This document shows positions 4,738 through 12,859 of a stretch of DNA of 15,747 bases, one piece after another. Position 1 is the first letter of the stretch. Each line of letters opens with the position of its first letter. The DNA lies in NCBI GenBank assembly GCA_009779295.1, contig WREN01000018.1, positions 1 through 15,747 on the forward strand. Direction: 5' to 3'. The notes beneath the pieces are model-generated. The model made no database searches. It was not told the origin of the DNA and worked only from the letters and a program-made list of their open reading frames with translations. The DNA comes from Oscillospiraceae bacterium. Lineage in GTDB: Bacteria; Bacillota; Clostridia; Oscillospirales; CAG-272. The translations under genes were made by a program, and so were the position numbers.

Positions 4738-6204
4738 ATGAAAAAGGGGATCGCGTTTATTTTGTTGCTGGTAATGATATTGGCAGCGTGTGCTTCTAAT
4801 ACCGCGGAGGTTGATAAAAATATTACGGACGATTATGTGAGTACCGATACCACCGCAGACGATACGCGAATACAGAGTTCCCTGCCGAAGAATTTGAATT
4901 TTAACGGTACCGAAATCAATATGTGGTATTTTACAAAAGCTGTAGTCGATTCTGAAAGATTTCTGTATTTGCCGGGCGATTTAACTGGCGACATCGTTGA
5001 CGAGGCGTTATACAGTATGAATTTAGCTGTTGAAGAACAATTGAACGTTAAATTGAATTATTACGACAACGGTCAAACGTCAAGTGAAACAGGCGCGACA
5101 GTAGTTAAGTTATTGATGGCGGACATCCAGGATTACGACATGTTTTATGTAGTTCAATGGAATACGGCGCAGTTGGTTACCAACAACGTTTTCTTAAATA
5201 TATACGGAAATAAATATCTTGACCTTGAAAAACCTTGGTGGGCGAATAATTATATGCGCGAAATGGCGATAGGCAAGGAACGTATATATTTCCTGTGCGG
5301 AGACGTATCGATTGACATGATTCGCTGTATTGCCTGTACATATTTCAACAAAAAAATGTACAACGATATATTAGGCGACCCTGACGAGATGTACAATACC
5401 GTGCTTAGCGGTAAATGGACTATGGATTTAATGATGCAGTACGCTGAAACGGTTTATTCCGATTTGAACGGCGACGGTATCGTGAATGAAGGAGACAGAT
5501 ACGGTTATGTTGCGGGACCAATTCATACGGACGGTTTTATTTATGGCGCGGGAGTGCGGGTTACCGCCCGTGACGAAGAACATGTCCCTTATTTGGTGAT
5601 GAATTCCGAACGAACAATTTCATTCACGGAAAAATTATATAAAGCGTTATATGAAACGGTAGGCGGAAGTTTTATACCGGAAAACAGTTTAAAATTCGCG
5701 ACCGATTTCAAAAACGACCAAATATTGCTTTTATTCGGATATTTCTACACTTCGGAAAATTTACGCGATATGGAAATAGATTACGGAATTATTCCGTACC
5801 CGAAGTATGACGAAGCGCAGGACACTTATTTATCCGTCGTCCACGACATAGCTACGCTGATATGCCTGCCGAACAATTGCCGGAAGGTAGATGAAGTTTG
5901 CGCCGTACTTGAAGCGATGGCGTATTACAACTACTACAATGTATCGCCTAAATATTACGAAACGGCTTTGAAAACGAAATACACCCGTGATCAAGTATCG
6001 TCGCAGATTATCGATATACTGCACGCTAATAATACTACGGACATTGCTTATGTATACGGAGCAAACTTCAACCAATTGGGTTATTTGATGCGGGAAATGA
6101 TTGCCGGCAAAAAGAATAATTTCGTATCGCTGTATGATTCAAAAGAGAAAACCGCGGTAACTCAAATGGATAAACTGATCGCGCAATATCTGGAGTTAGA
6201 CTAA
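4738..6204 (+). CDS. Extracellular solute-binding lipoprotein (sugar ABC-type, orphan)
   Basis: This 488-residue protein has a lysine-led hydrophobic leader and the lipobox LAAC with Cys18, so it should be exported and lipid-anchored. The body resembles clostridial carbohydrate solute-binding proteins: LDLEKPWWANNYM (161-173), GKERIYFLCGDVS, FNKKMYND, SGKWTMDLMMQYA, and DLNGDGIVNEGDRYGY (242-257). The last is a D-x-N-x-D-G calcium-loop-like motif conserved in this group. No permease or ATPase genes lie beside it, so it must use components encoded elsewhere or act in sensing. It has its own promoter (4676), similar to that of the URO-D gene. Its end overlaps the leftward 4Fe-4S gene by 9 bases. 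Polysaccharide fragments are a reasonable ligand guess, given the nearby lyase. Confidence 0.87.
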   Translation: MKKGIAFILLLVMILAACASNTAEVDKNITDDYVSTDTTADDTRIQSSLPKNLNFNGTEINMWYFTKAVVDSERFLYLPGDLTGDIVDEALYSMNLAVEEQLNVKLNYYDNGQTSSETGATVVKLLMADIQDYDMFYVVQWNTAQLVTNNVFLNIYGNKYLDLEKPWWANNYMREMAIGKERIYFLCGDVSIDMIRCIACTYFNKKMYNDILGDPDEMYNTVLSGKWTMDLMMQYAETVYSDLNGDGIVNEGDRYGYVAGPIHTDGFIYGAGVRVTARDEEHVPYLVMNSERTISFTEKLYKALYETVGGSFIPENSLKFATDFKNDQILLLFGYFYTSENLRDMEIDYGIIPYPKYDEAQDTYLSVVHDIATLICLPNNCRKVDEVCAVLEAMAYYNYYNVSPKYYETALKTKYTRDQVSSQIIDILHANNTTDIAYVYGANFNQLGYLMREMIAGKKNNFVSLYDSKEKTAVTQMDKLIAQYLELD

Positions 6205-6855
6205 TATTTTGCCGTCTGTTGAAATAACGACGATTTGCCACGGAATTAATTTACCGGAATTTTTTAAAGCGGTTTTGACGGCGTTTTCAATACCGCCGCA
6301 GCACGGAACTTCCATGCGCACGACTGTGATTGATTTAATATCGTTCAGCTTTAAGATATTCGTCAGCTTTTCCGAATAATCGACGTCGTCGAGTTTCGGG
6401 CAGCCGATGAGCGTGATTCGGTTCTTCATGAAATCATTGTGGAAATTCCCGTAAGCGTAAGCGGCGCAATCCGCCGCGACGAGCAGATTCGCGTTTTTGA
6501 AATACGGGGCTTGCTGCGGCACAAGCCTGATTTGAACCGGCCATTGATTTAATTGAGTCGTTGTAAAAACTGTGGATTCCGATTTGCTTTCATGTTTGAG
6601 AGTTTTTGAATTTGTTCCCGGACAGCCGCAATCTAATGTTTCCGGTTGTTTATAGGGGTCCGCTTCGCGTTCCTCAAACGTTATCGCCTCCGTTGGGCAT
6701 ACCGGCAGGCAATCGCCTAAACCGTCGCAGTAATCGTCGCGCAATAGCTTAGCTTTGCCGTCAACCATTCCGATTGCGCCTTCATGGCAGGCGGATACGC
6801 ACAATTCGCAGCCGTTGCATTTGTCTTCATCGATTTTAATAACTTTTCTGAGCAT
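6196..6855 (-). CDS. 4Fe-4S ferredoxin-domain protein
   Basis: ATG 6855 has GGAGG (6868-6864) at a good distance. The TTG at 6870 that would lengthen the frame lies inside that site. The 219-residue product starts with a ferredoxin domain: C-x2-C-x2-C-x3-C (Cys13, 16, 19, 23) and CDGLGDCLPVCP (Cys43, 49, 53). The second motif is C-x5-C-x3-CP, so only seven of the eight usual cluster ligands are visible. CGCPG (76-80) may help. The C-terminal domain has conserved-looking Cys130, GCPKLDD (151-157) and VPCCGG (183-188), suggesting a further redox or metal site. Proteins of this type often neighbour Crp/Fnr regulators and hydroxylamine reductase (hcp) genes in Clostridia. The regulator is present here, divergently, but hcp is not. 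Likely role: electron transfer in nitrosative or redox stress. Confidence 0.85.
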   Translation of the reverse strand: MLRKVIKIDEDKCNGCELCVSACHEGAIGMVDGKAKLLRDDYCDGLGDCLPVCPTEAITFEEREADPYKQPETLDCGCPGTNSKTLKHESKSESTVFTTTQLNQWPVQIRLVPQQAPYFKNANLLVAADCAAYAYGNFHNDFMKNRITLIGCPKLDDVDYSEKLTNILKLNDIKSITVVRMEVPCCGGIENAVKTALKNSGKLIPWQIVVISTDGKILV

Positions 6856-6886
6856 AATTATTACCTCCAAATTTTTTTATGTCAAT

Positions 6887-6894
6887 AGTATAAT
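6887..6894. promoter_or_regulatory. Overlapping divergent -10 boxes
   Basis: The octamer AGTATAAT gives TATAAT on the plus strand (6889-6894, toward the regulator) and TATACT on the minus strand (6892-6887, toward the 4Fe-4S gene). Neither has a convincing -35 box. For the leftward gene this fits an activator-dependent promoter starting near 6880. Confidence 0.55.
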
Positions 6895-6914
6895 CCAATT
6901 TCTCCAACAAATCG

Positions 6915-6928
6915 GTTGTAAAAACAAC
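6915..6928. promoter_or_regulatory. Candidate Crp/Fnr-family operator
   Basis: GTTGT-AAAA-ACAAC is a perfect 5-4-5 inverted repeat. Its centre (6921.5) falls at -41.5 from the inferred leftward start at 6880, the class II activator position. For the rightward regulator gene it lies downstream of the inferred start near 6901, where binding would repress. The binding protein is presumably the regulator encoded at 6943. Confidence 0.6.
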
Positions 6929-6942
6929 GGAAGTGAAAAATA

Positions 6943-7608
6943 ATGCAAAAAAAATTTGATATTATTAAACAAAACTCGTTATGGAACGGTATAGATCTCA
7001 ATGAGTTTGAAAAAATGCTCCAATGTATGGAAACTAATACGCGCCGGTATAAAAAGGGCGAAATAATTTTATTAACCGGCGATCCGATAAATTATATCGG
7101 GTTGATTATATCCGGCGGCGTAAAAATTATCAAAGAGGATATATACGGGAACATTACGATCATTACCGAACTTAGCGTTTCCGAATTTTTCGGCGAAGTT
7201 CTCGTCTGCGCCGGAATCAAAAACAGCCCAATTACCGTTGAATCGTCGGATGAAACCGAAATTTTGTTTATAAATTACAGGAAAATTATCACCACGTGCG
7301 CATCTGCGTGCAGTTTTCATTCGAAATTGATCGAAAATATGCTCGGTATCATCGCAAACAAGAACCTGATGTTGAATCAAAAGATTGAAATATTATCCAA
7401 ACGCACGATCCGTGATAAACTATTAATCTTTTTCGGTTCAAAAAGGGATAAAAAATTCACAATACCGTATAACCGCGAGGAACTGGCGCAGTATCTTTGC
7501 GTTGACAGGAGCGCGCTGTCCAACGAATTGTGCAAAATGAGAGACGAGGGGCTTATTAAATTCCGCAAAAATGAATTTGAAATTTTAGGAGAAATAAAAG
7601 ATGAGTAA
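6943..7608 (+). CDS. Crp/Fnr family transcriptional regulator
   Basis: This 221-residue protein has an N-terminal cyclic-nucleotide-binding-type barrel (about 15-115) and a C-terminal winged helix (about 150-215). The helix-turn-helix is NREELAQYLCVDRSALSNELCKMRDEGLI (177-205, here in parts NREELAQYLCVDRSALSN and the recognition helix). The phosphate-binding Arg-Ser of true cAMP receptors is absent (GEVLVCAGIKNSP), so another effector is likely. There is no Fnr-like N-terminal Cys cluster, but Cys89, 119 and 123 are present. It resembles the HcpR-like regulators that control 4Fe-4S proteins and hcp in Clostridia. It is divergent from a 4Fe-4S gene with a candidate operator between. Its stop overlaps the lyase start by 8 bases (ATGAGTAA), so the two are translationally coupled. 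The ribosome site (GGAAG) is weak, consistent with low expression. Confidence 0.88.
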   Translation: MQKKFDIIKQNSLWNGIDLNEFEKMLQCMETNTRRYKKGEIILLTGDPINYIGLIISGGVKIIKEDIYGNITIITELSVSEFFGEVLVCAGIKNSPITVESSDETEILFINYRKIITTCASACSFHSKLIENMLGIIANKNLMLNQKIEILSKRTIRDKLLIFFGSKRDKKFTIPYNREELAQYLCVDRSALSNELCKMRDEGLIKFRKNEFEILGEIKDE

Positions 7609-10591
7609 ATTAATATACATCGCACTGTCAATTATTACGTTTTCCGTATTGATGACGCTCGGTATCAGTATTATCGCAAGCGCCGGAAACGATGAGAAGA
7701 CGCCGATGTACAAAACGCGCAGCATACTCTATCCGGCGAATTATGCTGAAATCATAAGGAAAAATGCAAAAGAAGAATGGGCGAAGCCGATTTACGATCG
7801 GATTATGAAAGACGTTGCGCCTTACGAAAATCTGTCGTATGATGAGTTGTGGGAAATGATGTTTCCTCACACGATTCAGAAACGCGAACTGATGGTCAGC
7901 GCATACGGCAACTGTCCGGTTTGCCATGAGCCGAATCAAATTTATGCTTGGCTTTCCGATCCGGTTACATATCCGTGGAAGATGCAATGCCCGCACTGTT
8001 TGGAACTCTTTCCGAAGAACGATTTCAAAGCGTTCTACGACAGCGGAATTGACCCGGTGACAGGAATTTATCAGCGTGAATTGGCTGATGAGAGTCTGCT
8101 TTACAACGGGGAATGTAAAGCGGCGGGACCGGATTCTAACGGCAACTGCAAACACGGCAATCCATACGATCACTGCGGTTTTTGTGTAGACGACGGCACC
8201 GGTTATTTAGGAACAGATATAAACGGCAAACCTTACCGCTGGTATTTCATCGGATGTTATCTGTACAGAGGGCAATGGATGATGTACGTGTTAGATTCGA
8301 TAAACTGCCTTGCCGGCGCGTACATGGTGACAGGCGAAGTTGAATACGCCCGCAAAGCGGCGATCGTTATCGACAGGATCGCAGATTTATACCCCGATTT
8401 CAACTACAAGACACAAGGGTTGGTATACGAAAAGAACACGTCCGACGGTTATGTTACATATTCGATCGATTCAATATCCGATTCGCGGTTCCTCGCCGAA
8501 GCCTACGATATGATCTTTGACGGTATCAAAGGCGACCGGATTCTGGTGGATTTTTTAAGCGGCAAGGCGAAACAATATCCGGAAGGTATCGCGCCTAAAG
8601 ATACGTTTGAAGACGTTCAGCGCAATATTGAGGAGCGGATTTTGCTCGAATCGATAAATCACCCCGCGAAACTTCACTCCAATTATCCGCGCGTTGACAT
8701 CGGAATCGCGATCATGAAGTGCGTGTTGGATTTGCCGGGCGCGAAGGAAAGCGTTGAGGAGGTCTTGGGCGGCATCATTAAAACGAATACGGGCGTTGAC
8801 GGATTAAGCGGCGAAAAGGGATTGACTAATTACTCGGCGTTTGCCGTGCAGGCTATCGCGCCGATGATTGCCAAGTTCACGGCAATCGACGAAAACCTGC
8901 TTGCGAATCTGCTTAAAAAATACCCCTCGCTTTATGATACCTATCGTTTTTACGCCGATTTGTGGTACGACGGCGAACGTTACCCTCATCAGGGCGACGG
9001 AGGCTGGTACGGTGAAAAGAATCTGCTTTACGGAGCGGTAACTACTTCGCAGCAGGGTATCAAGGCTTTATGGGAACTTGCGCTGTCGCCGTCGTTGTAT
9101 TCCTATTTATGGGATTTATATAAAATTACAGGCGATACTATGTTCGTAAAAATTATGTACATCAACAACGGCAGAAAAGTTGACGGATTACCGCATGACA
9201 TCATGCGTGACGATTCGGCGGAAATACAGCGGGAAATCGCGGAAATTATTGCCCGTGAGGGAACCGAATTTTACAGCGGCAACGTGAACAAGCAAAACTG
9301 GGGCATCGCCATGCTGCGTTCCAACGAACAGAACAGCGGGCCTGCCGTATGGCTAAACTATCAGTCTGTCGGCCCTCACGGTCATTACGACGCGTTGAAT
9401 TTGGGAATGTTCGCGTATGGTTTTGATCTCATGCCCGATCAAGGTTATCCTCCGGTCGGTTACGAAGGCGCGTGGGGTTCGCCGCAAGCCCTCTTTAACA
9501 TTGAGACATGGTCGCACAACCACGTTGTGGTGAATAAAAGGAACGAAAACCCTTCGTTAGGTAAAACCACCCTTTGGGCTGACGGTAAAGTTTTCAGCGC
9601 AATCCGTGTTGACCAGGAAAGAGCTTACGGTGCTACCAGCCGTTATGAGCGAACGGTCGCGCTGATCGATATCGACGGCAAAAACGCTTATGCATTGGAT
9701 TTATTCCGCGTCAGCGGCGGAAGCGAACACATAAAACTCATGGCTTCAATGCCGGGCAAAGTTACTACTACAGGTTTGAATTTAAATCCTGCCGCTTTTC
9801 TGAGCGATTTGAAAAATTTAGCTCCACTGGTTAGCAACGAAAAGACAGACGCAAATCCTGCTGTTGGTTTTACCGTGGATTGGAACGTCGAAGATCTGCC
9901 TGCGCCGTATAATTACAACAACGGCACGGACGTCCATTTGAAGTATACGGACTTAACAACAGATGTAACCGTGAACATCTTCGACGCCTGGACTAATTAC
10001 GGCAATTATAATACCGCTACGGAAGAAACAATCACAACCCGGCTTGCGGTGATACGCACGGGAACGGATCTGGAAAGCACGTTTTTGGGAATAATCGAGC
10101 CGTATAAAGGAACTTCAAACATTGCAGAAATCAAACGTTTGACTTTGACCGATGAGAACGGCAATGTGCTTCCGGATACATATGCGGCGGTTGAAGTTAC
10201 GCTGGCAAACGGCTGTACCGACATTATTGTTGCGGCTGACCCTCTGCTTTTTAAAGACGGCGACGTTATGATCGTCGGGGATATTAAAGTATCGAGCGAG
10301 CTGGCGTTTTTGAGATTCACTCCGGACAATGAACTCAAACGCGTCGCTGTTTACGGCGGAAGGGTTGATATCGATGGAGGAGGACATATTGCGAACGGTT
10401 ATCGTGAGGAAATATTAATTATCGATGAAATCGAAACAATCGAAATTCTTGAATATGAAAATGAAATCGAAACAGAAACAGAACAGCCGGTCAATATTTT
10501 AAACCTACTTTGGATAGGTCTGGGAGTAATAGCCGCCGGACTGATAGCGTTGGGAACGGTATTACTCTTAAAAAAGAAAAAACAGGCGTGA
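7601..10591 (+). CDS. Secreted, membrane-anchored heparinase II/III-like polysaccharide lyase
   Basis: This 996-residue protein has a leader (1-28, IALSIITFSVLMTLGISII then ASA). A zinc-ribbon-like pair follows, CPVC (105-108) and CPHC (130-133), with the family-typical PWKMQCPHCLELFPKNDF. Next come an alpha-helical toroid region (about 220-520) and a beta-rich part with GPHGHYDALNLGMFAYGFDL (591-610), DQGYP and WSHNHVVVN (637-645). These are hallmark heparinase II/III features, with His593, His595 and His641 as candidate functional residues. The end has an acidic Glu/Ile-rich linker, a single transmembrane helix (about 966-990) and KKKKQA, so it is displayed outside the cell. ATG 7601 overlaps the regulator's stop, and TAGGAG lies about 10 bases upstream. 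The likely substrate is a uronic-acid-containing polysaccharide such as a glycosaminoglycan or alginate-like glycan. The exact one cannot be told. Confidence 0.88.
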   Translation: MSKLIYIALSIITFSVLMTLGISIIASAGNDEKTPMYKTRSILYPANYAEIIRKNAKEEWAKPIYDRIMKDVAPYENLSYDELWEMMFPHTIQKRELMVSAYGNCPVCHEPNQIYAWLSDPVTYPWKMQCPHCLELFPKNDFKAFYDSGIDPVTGIYQRELADESLLYNGECKAAGPDSNGNCKHGNPYDHCGFCVDDGTGYLGTDINGKPYRWYFIGCYLYRGQWMMYVLDSINCLAGAYMVTGEVEYARKAAIVIDRIADLYPDFNYKTQGLVYEKNTSDGYVTYSIDSISDSRFLAEAYDMIFDGIKGDRILVDFLSGKAKQYPEGIAPKDTFEDVQRNIEERILLESINHPAKLHSNYPRVDIGIAIMKCVLDLPGAKESVEEVLGGIIKTNTGVDGLSGEKGLTNYSAFAVQAIAPMIAKFTAIDENLLANLLKKYPSLYDTYRFYADLWYDGERYPHQGDGGWYGEKNLLYGAVTTSQQGIKALWELALSPSLYSYLWDLYKITGDTMFVKIMYINNGRKVDGLPHDIMRDDSAEIQREIAEIIAREGTEFYSGNVNKQNWGIAMLRSNEQNSGPAVWLNYQSVGPHGHYDALNLGMFAYGFDLMPDQGYPPVGYEGAWGSPQALFNIETWSHNHVVVNKRNENPSLGKTTLWADGKVFSAIRVDQERAYGATSRYERTVALIDIDGKNAYALDLFRVSGGSEHIKLMASMPGKVTTTGLNLNPAAFLSDLKNLAPLVSNEKTDANPAVGFTVDWNVEDLPAPYNYNNGTDVHLKYTDLTTDVTVNIFDAWTNYGNYNTATEETITTRLAVIRTGTDLESTFLGIIEPYKGTSNIAEIKRLTLTDENGNVLPDTYAAVEVTLANGCTDIIVAADPLLFKDGDVMIVGDIKVSSELAFLRFTPDNELKRVAVYGGRVDIDGGGHIANGYREEILIIDEIETIEILEYENEIETETEQPVNILNLLWIGLGVIAAGLIALGTVLLLKKKKQA

Positions 10592-10605
10592 ATTATAATA
10601 TGTTT

Positions 10606-10639
10606 GGGAGTACAGGCTTTCCATGAAGTCTGTACTCCC
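10606..10639 (+). terminator. Terminator-like hairpin after the lyase
   Basis: GGGAGTACAG (10606-10615) pairs perfectly with CTGTACTCCC (10630-10639), with an inner CTT/AAG. The stem is very strong, but only TTAGTAAG follows, so the U-tract is poor. It probably ends the regulator-lyase transcript. The rest of the gap, 10640-10901, shows only AT-rich DNA and the candidate promoter below. Confidence 0.65.
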
Positions 10640-10828
10640 TTAGTAAGTGTCCTTTTAAATTCTAATTTTAATTCTCCAGCGCTAAATATGTTGATAGTTG
10701 TTCCGTTAAAATTTTCGTAACAGGTCGTCAACGATGTGCGAATTTTTTATTATTATGTAAAATATTAAAAGATACGTAACATTTTTATATATGAACATGT
10801 GATATGATTATATTAAGTATTGTGAATT

Positions 10829-10856
10829 TTTACAAAATGTTAAAACCGAGTATAAG
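10829..10856 (+). promoter_or_regulatory. Candidate promoter of the conserved operon
   Basis: TTTACA (10829-10834), 16 bases, TATAAG (10851-10856). A TATAAT at 10866-10871 is an alternative -10 without a good -35. Either would give a short leader before the GTG at 10902. The AT-richness makes the choice uncertain. Confidence 0.45.
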
Positions 10857-10901
10857 ATGGTATTGTATAATATATAATATATTATCCTGGAGTGATTATA
10901 T

Positions 10902-11702
10902 GTGTTCGGTTATATAAAACCGTTGGTGCCTGAGTTGAGAGTTAAGGAGCATGAATTGTATAAGAGCGTATACTGCGGGTTGTGCCGGTGTTTGGGACGT
11001 GTCCGGCGCATGACGTTGAATTACGACATTGTTTTCTTGGCGTTAATCAGAATGGCGTTGACAGGCGATAAATTAGAAATTAAACCCAAGCGGTGTTTTG
11101 TACATCCGTTTAAGAAACGTCCTTCGCTCGTTCCGAATGAAACGTTGAGATACTGTGCGAAAGCAAGCGCTCTTTTAACTTATTATAAAATCGCGGACAA
11201 TGTTAAAGACAGCAAAGGGTTAAAAAAGTTATTCGCGGTAATTTCGCTTATAATTTTTAGAATATTTAAGAAAAATATTGACGGTCTCGATACGGAAGTT
11301 ATTAGTTATTTAAACGAACTTGATATACTTGAAAAAGCGCAAACCCAATCCGTTGACGCTCCTGCGGAAATATTCGGCAAATTGCTCGCCGCCGTGTTTG
11401 CGCACGGTCTTGAAATCGATCAAAACAAGCGCATAGCATACGAAATCGGATTGCACGTCGGGAGATGGATATATATTACCGACGCGGTTCATGATTTTGA
11501 ACAGGATAAAAAACACGGAACGTATAACCCATTGACAGATATAAATAAAGATATTATCTCAACCGCGCTGACACTGGAACTGACGCACGTAGAAAAAGCA
11601 ATTGATCTGATAAACATAAACGAAAAATCTATCGAAAACCTGATAAAAAATATAATTTACTTAGGTATGGCAAAGGAGTCAAGCTATGGTCGATCCGTAT
11701 AA
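10902..11702 (+). CDS. DUF5685 family protein
   Basis: The GTG start at 10902 is preceded by CCTGGAGTG (10886-10894) at about 8 bases. Reading from GTG gives the family-typical N-terminus MFGYIKPLVPEL. The 266-residue protein has YCGLC (24-28), CFVHPF (65-70), YCAKAS (84-89) and an acidic motif DAVHDFEQDKKHGTYNP (194-210). The Cys/His set may bind metal, and the D-x3-D-x3-D series may bind a divalent ion, but the family has no known function. In Clostridia it is regularly followed by a J-domain protein, as here, where the genes overlap by 17 bases. The coupling suggests the two proteins work together. It opens the operon that runs to priA. Confidence 0.83.
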   Translation: MFGYIKPLVPELRVKEHELYKSVYCGLCRCLGRVRRMTLNYDIVFLALIRMALTGDKLEIKPKRCFVHPFKKRPSLVPNETLRYCAKASALLTYYKIADNVKDSKGLKKLFAVISLIIFRIFKKNIDGLDTEVISYLNELDILEKAQTQSVDAPAEIFGKLLAAVFAHGLEIDQNKRIAYEIGLHVGRWIYITDAVHDFEQDKKHGTYNPLTDINKDIISTALTLELTHVEKAIDLININEKSIENLIKNIIYLGMAKESSYGRSV

Positions 11703-12312
11703 GGTTCTTGGCGTATCGCGCGAAGCGACCGATGAGGAAGTTAAAAAAGCATATTATGAAATGGTGAAGAAATATCATCCTGATAATTATATGAACAACC
11801 CGTTATCCGATCTTGTTCAGGAAAAAATGAAGGAAATCAATGAAGCATACGATGAGATTCAAAAACAGCGGGCGGAAGTTTCACGTTATAATTACAATAA
11901 CGGCGACGATGACGGGAGTTCAGCATATACGGGCGAATATATCCACATTCGCGAGTTGATAAATAACGGCAATTTTTCCGATGCCGATATAATGTTAGAT
12001 TCTATAATCCAAAGCGACCGTAATGCCGAATGGAATTTTCTCAAGGGATGCGTTTTAACTCAGCGGGGCTGGTATTTTGACGCGCAAAAATATTTCGAAA
12101 CAGCGTGTTACCTCGACCCGAACAACACGGAATACCGCACCGCGCTCAACAATATCCGGAACAGCGCGTCGCAGTACGGCAGAGGGTACCGCACAACAAA
12201 TTACGGCGGTAACGGAAACACCGGTTGTTCGGCTTGTGATATATGCGCGGGTCTTATATGCGCGGATTGTATGTGCGAGTGTTGCGGCGGCGATTTGATC
12301 CGCTGCTGTTGA
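11686..12312 (+). CDS. J-domain protein with tetratricopeptide-like helices and Cys-rich tail
   Basis: This 208-residue protein begins with a J domain (residues 2-62) containing the essential HPD triad at 31-33, so it should stimulate a DnaK-type Hsp70. A middle part (about 85-150) reads like tetratricopeptide repeats: ADIMLDSII, GCVLTQRGWYFDAQKYFETA and LDPNNTEYRTAL. The last 28 residues (181-208) hold ten Cys in CxxC and CC patterns, perhaps a metal site or a membrane-proximal tail. It lacks the Gly/Phe region and zinc fingers of DnaJ, so it is a specialised co-chaperone. AAAGGAG lies before ATG 11686, inside the end of the DUF5685 gene, so the two are coupled. The DUF5685 protein is its likely client or partner. 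Confidence 0.87.
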   Translation: MVDPYKVLGVSREATDEEVKKAYYEMVKKYHPDNYMNNPLSDLVQEKMKEINEAYDEIQKQRAEVSRYNYNNGDDDGSSAYTGEYIHIRELINNGNFSDADIMLDSIIQSDRNAEWNFLKGCVLTQRGWYFDAQKYFETACYLDPNNTEYRTALNNIRNSASQYGRGYRTTNYGGNGNTGCSACDICAGLICADCMCECCGGDLIRCC

Positions 12313-12316
12313 TGTT

Positions 12317-12850
12317 ATGAAAAAAAATAATTCTAAAACCAAAAAATTAATATTATCGGCGGTATTGAGCGCGTTATCAGTAGTAATCATGTATATAGGA
12401 TGTTTAACTCCGCTTGATTTAACGTTAGTCGTCGTGGCTTCAATGGCTGTAATTTTCGCTGTAATTGAATTAAACGGCAAATTCCCGTTTCTCATATATG
12501 TTGTGACTTCGGTATTATCTGTATTATTGCTTCCGAACAAAGAGACGGCGCTGATATACGCGATGTTCGCCGGATTTTATCCGATGTGCAAGGCATATTT
12601 CGAGAGATTAAACTATATAATTGCTTGGATATTAAAATTCAGCTTGTTCAATACATGTTTACTTTTAATAATCACAGTATCGTTTTATATCCTGCACCTT
12701 GAAGATACGGGGCTTGAAATGAAAATCATTGTGATATTGCTCGGCAATGTGACGTTTTTATTGTACGACATAGCGTTTTCGAAGTTAATAATCGTTTACA
12801 TGGTTAAATTAAGGGCAATGTTTAAATTAAAAAATTATTTTGAGGATTGA
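12317..12850 (+). CDS. Small integral membrane protein of unknown function
   Basis: This 177-residue protein has a lysine-rich start, MKKNNSKTKK, followed by five or six hydrophobic segments. Segments include LILSAVLSALSVVIMYIG, LTLVVVASMAVIFAVIEL, FLIYVVTSVLSVLLLP and LLIITVSFYILHL. The general look, with a small leucine-rich helical bundle and a short cytoplasmic tail, resembles ECF-transporter S components and related clostridial proteins, but no ligand motif is recognised. ATG 12317 lies 4 bases after the previous stop and has no clear ribosome site, so translation probably depends on reinitiation after the J-domain gene. It sits between the J-domain gene and yicC. Confidence 0.75.
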   Translation: MKKNNSKTKKLILSAVLSALSVVIMYIGCLTPLDLTLVVVASMAVIFAVIELNGKFPFLIYVVTSVLSVLLLPNKETALIYAMFAGFYPMCKAYFERLNYIIAWILKFSLFNTCLLLIITVSFYILHLEDTGLEMKIIVILLGNVTFLLYDIAFSKLIIVYMVKLRAMFKLKNYFED

Positions 12851-12859
12851 TAAAAAATT

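Noticed and set aside
7628..8173. 181-residue leftward open frame inside the lyase gene
   Set aside because: It is entirely antiparallel to a well-supported lyase coding sequence, has no ribosome site and shows no domain.
10680..10760. AAAATTTTCG...CGAATTTTTT as a second terminator
   Set aside because: The stem is interrupted by T-T mismatches, and the region is very AT-rich. The hairpin at 10606-10639 already serves the lyase gene.
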